Assembly: GCA_934569215.1 (NCBI GenBank)
Contig: CAKTKF010000043.1
Coordinates: 1 to 7,382, forward strand
Reading direction: 5' to 3'
DNA length: 7,382 bases
Source: an uncultured Oscillospiraceae bacterium
GTDB taxonomy: Bacteria > Bacillota > Clostridia > Oscillospirales > Oscillospiraceae
In this document: piece by piece, positions 1 to 5,643 of the stretch
How the letters are laid out: every line of letters begins with the position of its first letter
Position numbering within the stretch: position 1 is the first letter of the stretch
Made by a program: the position numbers and the translations under genes
The notes under the pieces: generated by a model
Told to the model about the DNA's origin: nothing
The model's database searches: none
Seen by the model: only the letters and a program-made list of their open reading frames with translations

Positions 1-433
1 GTCCGGCTCCGGTCCCTCCAAGAACGTCGGCACCGGTGAGTGCGTCATCGGCATCGGCTTCCTGCATGACGGCATCACCCAGATCGTGGACAACGGCTAT
101 GAGAACGTCCAGCTGATCATCCCCTCCAGCGGCACCTCCTTCGAGATCGGCGCTACCGCCATCTTTAAGGGCGCGAAGCACCCCAACGCTGCCAAGCTGT
201 GGGTCGAGTACGCTCTGTCCCCCGAGTGCGTTGAGCTGGCTGCCAGCCACGGCTCCTATCAGTTCCTGGTGATCGACAACGCCAAGCAGCCTGAGCAGGC
301 TTCCGAGTTCGGTCTGGATCCCGAGAACGTGATGGATTACGACTTCGAGGACGCCAAGAACAACATCAAGACCTATGTTGAAGAGGTCATGACTGCTCTG
401 GGCGGCGGCGACGACCGTTTCAAGACTGAGTAA
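1..433 (+). CDS. ABC transporter solute-binding protein, ferric-iron/AfuA-FbpA type (C-terminal part, 5' end outside window)
   Basis: The gene enters from the left edge, with the first complete codon at base 2, and ends at TAA 431-433. About 143 codons are visible. An in-frame GTG at 86 is not a credible start, because coding sequence of the same character (VGTGECVIGIGFLHDGI) continues upstream of it. The visible part is the second half of a periplasmic-binding-protein fold. It includes the segment IIPSSGTSFEIGATAIFKGA followed by HPNAAKLWVEYALSPE, which is characteristic of extracellular solute-binding proteins of the iron(III)/polyamine/phosphonate group (SBP_bac_6-like). In a Firmicute it would be a lipoprotein anchored outside the membrane that delivers substrate to the permease encoded next, but the signal peptide is off the window. 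The substrate is not determinable here because the N-terminal ligand residues are missing. The family call is confident; iron specificity is only an inference from the whole operon. Confidence 0.88.
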   Translation, partial: SGSGPSKNVGTGECVIGIGFLHDGITQIVDNGYENVQLIIPSSGTSFEIGATAIFKGAKHPNAAKLWVEYALSPECVELAASHGSYQFLVIDNAKQPEQASEFGLDPENVMDYDFEDAKNNIKTYVEEVMTALGGGDDRFKTE

Positions 434-453
434 GCACAAAATTCCGAATTCCC

Positions 454-484
454 AAGGAGGATGGCGCGATCCGCCATCCTCCTT
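454..484 (+). terminator. Perfect intercistronic hairpin after the binding-protein gene (partial terminator / mRNA 3' stabiliser)
   Basis: AAGGAGGATGGC (454-465) is exactly complementary to GCCATCCTCCTT (473-484). One further G-C pair closes a 5-nt loop, giving a 13-bp stem. It begins 20 nt after the binding-protein stop codon. The 3' flank (AATCGTATCT) has only a poor U-tract, so full termination is doubtful. Partial termination or protection of the upstream mRNA 3' end is the more likely role. Such hairpins commonly let a binding protein be made in excess over its membrane partners. Confidence 0.75.
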
Positions 485-574
485 AATCGTATCTAAAAAG
501 CTGCCAAAGTGCCAAAGCAGCGGCATTTTGCCGGCTCCCAGATTTCTCTCCCGCGCTCCGTTCCCATTTCCCTG

Positions 575-581
575 AAAGGAG
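575..581 (+). promoter_or_regulatory. Ribosome binding site that sets the permease start
   Basis: AAAGGAG lies 8 nt before ATG 590. An in-frame ATG 81 bases upstream (509) has no comparable site. The residues it would add (MPKQRHFAGSQISLPRS...) also look like translated leader rather than protein, so 590 is preferred. Confidence 0.85.
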
Positions 582-589
582 AACTGCTT

Positions 590-2311
590 ATGACAGAAGT
601 TAAGACAAAAAGACAAAGCGCGTCTTTGGATCGCAGAAAGCTGCTGGCGGATCCAATCATGGTCACGACCATTGTGGTTCTGATTGCTTTTCTGACCTTG
701 TTCATTCTCTACCCTCTGGCGATCCTGCTGGTGGATAGTTTTTACAGCAAAAACGGCCTGACCCTGGGCATTTTCAAGCGGGTTCTGGCCATGGCGAATT
801 TCCGTACATCCATTGCCAATACCCTGAAGGTCGGCTTTCTGGTGGGCATTCTTTCCACGCTGCTGGGGCTGCTGTTTGCCTATGTGGAGGTCTACGTGAA
901 GCTGGGCAAATTCTCCGGCGGGCTGTTCAAGGTCGTGTCCATGCTGCCCGTCGTTTCGCCGCCCTTTGTGTTGTCATTGTCCATGATCATGCTGTTCGGC
1001 AAGGCGGGGCTGATTACCCGGTTCCTGCTGAAAATTTACGATAATAACGTATACGGCTTCTGGGGCATCGCCATCGTCCAGACGCTGACCTTTTTTCCGG
1101 TGTGCTACATGATGCTCAAGGGGCTGCTGAAAAACATCGACCCCTCTTTGGAAGAAGCCGCCCGGGATATGGGCGCTTCCCGGTGGAAGGTGTTCGCGAC
1201 CGTTACGTTCCCGCTGATGCTTCCGGGACTGGGCAATGCGTTTCTGGTGACTTTTATTGAGTCCATCGCCGACTTTGCCAACCCCATGATTATCGGCGGC
1301 TCCTACGATACCCTGGCCACGACCATTTATTTGCAGATCACCGGCGCGTATGACAAAGAGGGCGCCGCGGCGATGGCCGTGGTGCTGCTGAGCATTACGC
1401 TGCTGATGTTCGCCGTTCAGAAATACTATCTGGAGGCAAAAACCGCCGCGACCCTGACGGGCAAGGCGTCTCGGGCGAGAATGCTCATCGCCGACAAGTC
1501 GGTGACGGTTCCGCTGACGGTGCTTTGCTCTCTGGCGGCGATCTTCGTGGTCATGATGTACCTGTGCGTCCCCATCGGCGCACTGTTCCCCACCTGGGGC
1601 TACAAGTTCAGCCCCCTGACCTTCAAATGGTTTACCCAGGTCTTCACCAAGTATAAGGGACTGAAGGCCTTTAAGGACTCCTTTGTCCTGTCGCTGATCT
1701 CCGCACCCATCACGGCGCTGCTGTCCATGATCATCTCCTATCTGGTGGTCAAGAAGAAATTCAAGGCCAAGGGCTTTATCGAGGCGGTCTCCATGCTGGC
1801 CATGGCGGTTCCCGGCACGGTTCTGGGCGTCGGCTACATCCGGGGCTTCTCCGGAGGCCTGTTCCACACGGGACTGCTCAGCGGCCTTTACGGAAGCGCG
1901 GCGATCCTTATCATTGTCTTCGTGGTGCGCAGCCTGCCCACCGGCACCCGCAGCGGCATTTCCGCCCTGCGCCAGATTGACAAATCCATCGAGGAATCCG
2001 CCTACGACATGGGCGCCAACAGCTTCCGGGTCTTCATGACCGTGACGCTGCCGCTGATCAAGGATTCCTTCCTCAGCGGCCTTGTCACCGCGTTTGTCCG
2101 CAGCATCACGGCAATTTCCGCCATTATTCTGCTGGTCACGCCCCAGTTCCTGCTCATCACCGTACAGATCAATGAATTTGCCGAAAAAGGCTCCTACAGC
2201 ATTGCCTGCGCCTTTGCCACAATTCTGATTCTGATCACCTACGGCTCGGTGCTGCTGATGAATCTGGCCATGAAGTTCTTCGGCACCAGCAAAAAAATCA
2301 AGGAGGCTTGA
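590..2311 (+). CDS. ABC transporter permease, fused two-domain FbpB/AfuB (ferric-iron) type
   Basis: This 573-residue inner-membrane protein forms the substrate channel of the importer. Two MetI-like (BPD_transp_1) permease domains are fused in tandem, so one polypeptide replaces the usual pair. The first hydrophobic segment follows a short charged N-terminus (roughly residues 23-45), and about a dozen membrane segments follow. Each half carries the cytoplasmic EAA coupling loop that docks on the ATPase. These are EEAARDMGASRWKVF from residue 188, ending in FPLMLPG, and EESAYDMGANSFRVF from residue 468, ending in LPLI. Length and layout match FbpB-like permeases, which are usually 500-600 residues. 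The ATG at 590 is chosen for its AAAGGAG site. It is co-directional with the binding protein, 156 bases downstream beyond a hairpin, and only 3 nt ahead of the ATPase gene. The fused-permease class is clear; the transported substrate is not. Confidence 0.93.
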   Translation: MTEVKTKRQSASLDRRKLLADPIMVTTIVVLIAFLTLFILYPLAILLVDSFYSKNGLTLGIFKRVLAMANFRTSIANTLKVGFLVGILSTLLGLLFAYVEVYVKLGKFSGGLFKVVSMLPVVSPPFVLSLSMIMLFGKAGLITRFLLKIYDNNVYGFWGIAIVQTLTFFPVCYMMLKGLLKNIDPSLEEAARDMGASRWKVFATVTFPLMLPGLGNAFLVTFIESIADFANPMIIGGSYDTLATTIYLQITGAYDKEGAAAMAVVLLSITLLMFAVQKYYLEAKTAATLTGKASRARMLIADKSVTVPLTVLCSLAAIFVVMMYLCVPIGALFPTWGYKFSPLTFKWFTQVFTKYKGLKAFKDSFVLSLISAPITALLSMIISYLVVKKKFKAKGFIEAVSMLAMAVPGTVLGVGYIRGFSGGLFHTGLLSGLYGSAAILIIVFVVRSLPTGTRSGISALRQIDKSIEESAYDMGANSFRVFMTVTLPLIKDSFLSGLVTAFVRSITAISAIILLVTPQFLLITVQINEFAEKGSYSIACAFATILILITYGSVLLMNLAMKFFGTSKKIKEA

Positions 2312-2314
2312 GTT

Positions 2315-3391
2315 ATGGAAAAAGAGAAAAAAGGCGTTCGCCTGGATCATATTTCCAAGATCTATAAAGACCCCAAAACCGGCAAGGACTTTTACGCGGT
2401 GAAGGACACCTGTCTGGAAATTCAGCCCGGTTCCTTCGTGACACTTCTAGGCCCCTCCGGCTGCGGCAAGACGACCACCCTGCGTATGATCGCGGGCTTT
2501 GAAAGCCCCGACGAGGGCGAAATCTACCTGGGCAACGAGGCCATCAACGCCCTGCCCCCCAACAAGCGGGACACGGCCATGGTGTTCCAGAGCTACGCGC
2601 TGCTGCCCCACTACAACGTGTTTGACAACGTGGCCTACGGCCTGAAGCTGCGCAAGGTCCCCAAGGACGAGATCAAGGAGCGGGTCACCCGCATTCTGGA
2701 ACTGGTGGAGCTGTCCGGCATGGAAGCGCGGATGACGAATCAGCTTTCCGGCGGTCAGCAGCAGCGTGTTGCCCTGGCACGGGCGCTGGTTCTGGAACCG
2801 GGTGTGCTGCTGTTCGACGAGCCGCTGTCCAATCTGGACGCGAAGCTTCGAGTGAGCATGCGCACCGAAATTCGCCGCATCCAGCAGGCCACGGGCATTA
2901 CCGCAATCTACGTCACCCACGACCAGAGCGAGGCCATGGCGCTGTCGGATTCCATTATCATCATGAACAAGGGCGTAGTCGCCCAGATCGGCAGCCCACA
3001 GGAAATCTACTATCACCCCAACAGCGAGTTTGTTGCTGATTTCATCGGCGAGGCAAACTTCCTTCGGGGCAAGTGCGTGGCGCTGGAGGACGGCTGCGGC
3101 GTGTTGCAGCTGGCGGACGCCCAGGTTCGGGTAGCCGCGACGGAGGGCATGACGGTAGGGGAGGACTACACCATCGTCCTGCGGCCGGAGTCTGCCGGGC
3201 TTGTTCCGGAAGGCGATTTGAAGTGCCGCGTGGTTCTCAGCTGCTTCATGGGCGCGTATCAGAACTACCACGTGATGGTGGGCGACACCCTGGTAAAGCT
3301 GACGGATTACAACCCCAAGAACCATCGGATCTATCAGGTAGGCGAGACCTGCGCCTTGACGTTTGAGGCGGATGGCGTGCATGTGTTGTAA
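2315..3391 (+). CDS. ABC transporter ATP-binding protein, FbpC/PotA-like, with TOBE domain
   Basis: This 358-residue cytoplasmic ATPase powers the importer. All nucleotide-binding elements are intact: Walker A GPSGCGKTT (46-54), Q-loop glutamine in VFQSYALLPHYNVF (Q92), signature LSGGQQQR (144-151), Walker B VLLFDEP (164-170, catalytic E169), D-loop SNLDAKLR (172-179) and switch histidine in VTHDQ (H202). The C-terminal part, from about residue 284 (with IVLRPES), is a TOBE-type regulatory domain typical of CUT1/iron/polyamine import ATPases. The start has an ideal AAGGAGG at 2300-2306, inside the last codons of the permease gene, and an 8-nt spacer, so the two genes are probably translated in a coupled way. 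A strong hairpin terminator follows the stop. Iron, polyamine or phosphonate specificity cannot be separated on ATPase sequence alone. Confidence 0.95.
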   Translation: MEKEKKGVRLDHISKIYKDPKTGKDFYAVKDTCLEIQPGSFVTLLGPSGCGKTTTLRMIAGFESPDEGEIYLGNEAINALPPNKRDTAMVFQSYALLPHYNVFDNVAYGLKLRKVPKDEIKERVTRILELVELSGMEARMTNQLSGGQQQRVALARALVLEPGVLLFDEPLSNLDAKLRVSMRTEIRRIQQATGITAIYVTHDQSEAMALSDSIIIMNKGVVAQIGSPQEIYYHPNSEFVADFIGEANFLRGKCVALEDGCGVLQLADAQVRVAATEGMTVGEDYTIVLRPESAGLVPEGDLKCRVVLSCFMGAYQNYHVMVGDTLVKLTDYNPKNHRIYQVGETCALTFEADGVHVL

Positions 3392-3406
3392 AGCGTAAAA
3401 ATAGAG

Positions 3407-3440
3407 GCCTGGAACGAGAATTTTCTCGTTCCAGGCTTTT
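3407..3440. terminator. Strong bidirectional intrinsic terminator between convergent operons
   Basis: GCCTGGAACGAGAA (3407-3420) pairs perfectly with TTCTCGTTCCAGGC (3423-3436), and the innermost bases form the loop. On the plus strand it is followed by TTTTACTTT. Read on the minus strand, the hairpin is followed by CTCTATTTTT, also a usable U-tract. It lies 15 nt after the ATPase stop and about 70 nt beyond the stop of the YolD-like gene, so it can end both operons. Confidence 0.9.
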
Positions 3441-3507
3441 ACTTTGACGCTTGATGAATATTTTCGGCTGTGCAAGCTTTTTGGAAGGGGTGGAATGGGC
3501 TGACTGC

Positions 3508-3948
3508 TTACGATTCGCCCGGTTTGCCATAGGCCGGATCGGCAAACAGCTCACACTGGATATTCACAACATCGTCCAGGGAAACTTCCGTTCCGTCCAG
3601 CAGGATGATCACGCGGCGGCATAGGTCGATTTTCTTTAGTCCCCCCTTGAGCGTCCCGTATGCGCCGCCCTGCTTGCGGCGGTCGGGGATGAAGTAGGTT
3701 ATGGTGATCTCCGGGTGCGCCGGGGCGGCATCCAGGAGAATTTGCTGCTTTTGATCCAGAATGTCCCGGCTGTACTCCGACAATTCCGCACGGCTGTCCG
3801 TCAGGCGGCCTGCCTCCTGGAGGACTGCTTCGTAGCCGGTGAGGGCAGAAAAAGGGGAAAACTGCGCGGCTCTGTCCATGACGGACATGGGAGGATGCTT
3901 CCGGGAAACGGGATGGGGCAGGTAAATCAGATCGTCATATTCGCCCAT
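3508..3948 (-). CDS. YolD-like protein, partner gene of a Y-family polymerase
   Basis: This 146-residue soluble protein carries the YolD family core PMSVMDRAAQFSPFSALTGY (residues 20-39). A helical, acidic stretch follows (about 40-73), then a beta-rich C-terminal half with ITITYFIPDRRKQGG (81-95) and VIILLDGTEVSLDDVVNI (113-130). YolD-like genes recur beside UvrX/YqjW-type polymerases in Firmicutes. They have been proposed to play an UmuD-like accessory role, but their biochemical function is not established. Here the ATG shares a base with the polymerase stop (TAATG), with AGGAGG about 12 nt upstream inside the polymerase gene. Co-transcription and translational coupling are therefore expected. 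The family call rests on the conserved core and on the neighbour; any mechanism is inference. Confidence 0.85.
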   Translation of the reverse strand: MGEYDDLIYLPHPVSRKHPPMSVMDRAAQFSPFSALTGYEAVLQEAGRLTDSRAELSEYSRDILDQKQQILLDAAPAHPEITITYFIPDRRKQGGAYGTLKGGLKKIDLCRRVIILLDGTEVSLDDVVNIQCELFADPAYGKPGES

Positions 3949-5471
3949 TATGCTTTGTGTCCTCCTATCTGACCGTTCCGGTCTCTGGCGGTGGCACCTT
4001 CCTCTAAGTCCATGCCCTTCAGAATGGCGTTTTTTCCGTACTTCTTTTTGATGGCCAGCACCGCTTGCTGGCGGCGCTTTTCCCGCTCCTGCGCGGCCGC
4101 TTCCTCGGCGCGGCGCTTCTCCTGAGAGGCGTAATCGGAGAAAAAGTCCAGCTGCTCGGAAGCCTCTTGCCGGGGCAGGGAGGCCTCCGGGACGATGTGA
4201 TTGGCGGACAGATACAGCCGCCTGATTAGAAGATTGGGATCCACGATGCGGTCGTAAAGCTCTGCGACGGCACTGACGATTGCCTTGGAGGAGGCGGTAT
4301 GTCTGCCCAGATTGGCGGTGCCGTGGGCGTGCTTGGGAATTCTGCGGCCATAACGGTCGACGGTGACGGCGCCGTGATAGGTGCGGCTTCGCTCTGGGTC
4401 GGTGAGATTTTCAATGTCGTAGCCCACCGTCAGAACGATCTGGTCGGTGACAAGCCCCTTGTCCACCAGATCCAGAGAAAGATCGTCTGCCATTTCCCGG
4501 GCAACCAGCCGGGCTTTTTCCGCGGTGTAGGGACATTGCAGCACCTGCCCCGGGCTGAGGCTGCTGGATTCCGGCTTGTAGGCCTTGATGTCCGCGATGG
4601 TGCATGGCTCCCACCCCCAGGCGTGGTCGATGAGCAGCTGGGCGTTGACGCCGAACAGCTTATACAGCAGGTCTTCATTGTAAAACTCCGTGGGCTTGCC
4701 CACGGAACACCGGGCGACGTCCCCCATGGTGCGAAGCCCCACCTTTTCCAGCTTTTTCGCGTAACCAGGGCCGACCCGCCAGAAATCCGTCAGAGGGCGG
4801 TGGGACCACAGCTCCTGCCGGTAGCGCAGCTCGTCCAGCTGTGCGATGCGCACGCCGTTCTTGTCCGCGGGAATGTGCTTCGCCACGATGTCCATGGCCA
4901 CCTTGGCAAGATACAAATTCGTTCCGATTCCGGCGGTGGCCGTGATGCCGGTGTTTTCCAGAATGTCCAGGATGATCTTCATGGCAAGCTCCTCCGGGGT
5001 CATGCGGTAGAGTTTCAGGTAATTCGTGGCGTCGATGAACACCTCGTCGATGGAGTAGGGGTGAATATCCTCCGGGGCAACGTACTTGAGATAAATATTG
5101 TAGATGGCCGCGCTGGTCTCCATATAAAACGCCATCTGCGGGGGTGCCACGATGTAGTCCACCTCCAGCTCCGGATGCCCGCGCAGTTCGGTGTAGTCGT
5201 GGGATTTGCCGGTGAAGACGCGCCCCGGGGCGGAGGTCCTCCGCAGCGCGTTGACCTGCCCAATCTTCTGCACCACCTCAAACAGCCGGGGCCGGCCGGG
5301 AATGCCGAAGGATTTCAGGGAAGGGGAGACCGCAAGACAGATGGTTTTATCGGTGCGGCTGGGGTCGGCCACCACCAGATTGGTGGTCATGGGGTCTAAC
5401 CCCCGCTGGATGCACTCCACGGAGGCGTAGAAGGATTTCAAGTCGATGGCGATATAGCTTCGGGCTTTCAT
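3948..5471 (-). CDS. Y-family (DinB/UmuC superfamily) translesion DNA polymerase, UvrX/YqjW-like
   Basis: This 507-residue error-prone polymerase is predicted to copy past damaged template bases. The N-terminal palm motif AIDLKSFYASVE (8-19) supplies metal ligand D10 and a tyrosine (Y15) at the steric-gate position. The second catalytic motif YSIDEVFID (139-147) supplies D142 and E143. TATAGIGTNLYLAKVAMD and the helix-hairpin-helix stretch FWRVGPGYAKKLEKVGLRTMGD follow, then the little-finger domain. EQLDFF near residues 439-444 fits the QLxLF-type beta-clamp-binding motif. After it comes a highly charged, probably coiled-coil tail (EKRRAEEAAAQEREKRRQQ) and the ending ARDRNGQIGGHKA, which I recognise as common in this subgroup. 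The ATG at 5471 is chosen for its AAAGGAGG 10 nt upstream; the frame stays open to 5543, but that start would lie upstream of the likely promoter. The gene is first in an operon with the YolD-like gene and carries a candidate LexA box in its leader. Confidence 0.93.
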   Translation of the reverse strand: MKARSYIAIDLKSFYASVECIQRGLDPMTTNLVVADPSRTDKTICLAVSPSLKSFGIPGRPRLFEVVQKIGQVNALRRTSAPGRVFTGKSHDYTELRGHPELEVDYIVAPPQMAFYMETSAAIYNIYLKYVAPEDIHPYSIDEVFIDATNYLKLYRMTPEELAMKIILDILENTGITATAGIGTNLYLAKVAMDIVAKHIPADKNGVRIAQLDELRYRQELWSHRPLTDFWRVGPGYAKKLEKVGLRTMGDVARCSVGKPTEFYNEDLLYKLFGVNAQLLIDHAWGWEPCTIADIKAYKPESSSLSPGQVLQCPYTAEKARLVAREMADDLSLDLVDKGLVTDQIVLTVGYDIENLTDPERSRTYHGAVTVDRYGRRIPKHAHGTANLGRHTASSKAIVSAVAELYDRIVDPNLLIRRLYLSANHIVPEASLPRQEASEQLDFFSDYASQEKRRAEEAAAQEREKRRQQAVLAIKKKYGKNAILKGMDLEEGATARDRNGQIGGHKA

Positions 5472-5481
5472 TCCGGCGCGG

Positions 5482-5489
5482 CCTCCTTT
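5482..5489 (-). promoter_or_regulatory. Ribosome binding site that sets the polymerase start
   Basis: Read on the minus strand, AAAGGAGG ends 10 nt before ATG 5471. The two in-frame ATGs further upstream (5501 and 5543) have no comparable site. The first overlaps the candidate operator and the second lies upstream of the -10 element. Confidence 0.85.
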
Positions 5490-5494
5490 GATTG

Positions 5495-5508
5495 CAAACA
5501 TAATTTCG
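5495..5508 (-). promoter_or_regulatory. Candidate LexA (DinR-type) SOS operator
   Basis: On the minus strand the sequence is CGAAATTATGTTTG. It agrees at 12 of 14 positions with the Bacillus-type LexA consensus CGAACRNRYGTTYG; the misses are the C and R at positions 5 and 6. It sits between the likely -10 element and the ribosome binding site of a translesion polymerase gene, about where a bound repressor would block transcription start. The call is by eye; the first half-site is imperfect. Confidence 0.55.
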
Positions 5509-5522
5509 ATTATTACAGCGCT

Positions 5523-5551
5523 AGTATAACACGGAAATCTCAAAAAGTACA
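5523..5551 (-). promoter_or_regulatory. Putative promoter of the polymerase-YolD operon
   Basis: On the minus strand TATACT (5528-5523) is a good -10 element. At 17-bp spacing the -35 position (TGTACT, 5551-5546) matches TTGACA at only 3 of 6 bases, so the -35 is weak. The predicted transcript would start near 5516, immediately upstream of the candidate LexA box. Confidence 0.45.
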
Positions 5552-5570
5552 GAGGAAAATGTTATCGGAT

Positions 5571-5599
5571 AAAAAACAAAGGTGCCACCTTGTTTTTTT
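5571..5599. repeat. Terminator-like inverted repeat inside the divergent promoter region
   Basis: AAAAAACAAAGGT (5571-5583) pairs with ACCTTGTTTTTT (5587-5598) across the 3-nt loop GCC, with one bulged A. This gives about 12 bp. The A-tract and T-tract arms make it terminator-shaped on both strands. The right arm contains the -35 hexamer of the rightward promoter, so it could instead be a regulator-binding palindrome or an insulator between the divergent genes. Confidence 0.55.
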
Positions 5600-5618
5600 C
5601 GTTCTCGGATGGTATACT
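5590..5618 (+). promoter_or_regulatory. Sigma-A-type promoter with extended -10 for the membrane glycosyltransferase gene
   Basis: TTGTTT (5590-5595), a 17-bp spacer and TATACT (5613-5618), preceded by TGG as an extended -10, make a near-consensus housekeeping promoter. Transcription would begin near 5625, giving a leader of only about 20 nt before ATG 5644. It also shows that the upstream in-frame TTG at 5590 is not a start codon. Confidence 0.75.
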
Positions 5619-5643
5619 GGAAAAAAATTCTGCGAGGCATGAA

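Noticed and set aside
503..536. Short direct repeat GCCAAAG (503-509, 511-517) followed by a small hairpin CGGCA-TTT-TGCCG
   Set aside because: Two 7-base copies and a 5-bp stem are within chance expectation. They are too far from the permease ribosome binding site to sequester it, and no riboswitch-like conserved core was recognised in 434-589.
509..589. Upstream in-frame ATG that would extend the permease by 27 residues
   Set aside because: There is no ribosome binding site before it, while AAAGGAG sits 8 nt before ATG 590; the extension does not resemble a permease N-terminus.
974..2350. A 458-codon open frame on the minus strand opposite the permease gene
   Set aside because: Its translation is rich in Q, H, G, R and D with no hydrophobic core or recognisable motif, as expected for the antisense of a GC-rich membrane-protein gene. 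It also runs across the permease/ATPase boundary.
2447..3475. A 342-codon minus-strand frame opposite the ATPase gene
   Set aside because: It mirrors the ATPase codons and its start lies within the ATPase terminator region. The plus-strand protein has every ABC motif intact, so this is a shadow.
4299..5399. A 366-codon plus-strand frame opposite the polymerase gene
   Set aside because: It lies wholly inside a clearly functional polymerase gene, has no ribosome binding site of note, and its translation shows no family features.
5472..5543. Upstream in-frame starts (5543 and 5501) for the polymerase
   Set aside because: Both precede the strong AAAGGAGG site. They overlap or lie upstream of the probable promoter and operator, and the conserved family N-terminus begins close to residue 1 of the 5471 start.
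5590..5643. TTG start giving 18 extra residues on the membrane glycosyltransferase
   Set aside because: The TTG is the -35 hexamer of the likely promoter, so it would not be transcribed. ATG 5644 has GAGG at proper spacing.
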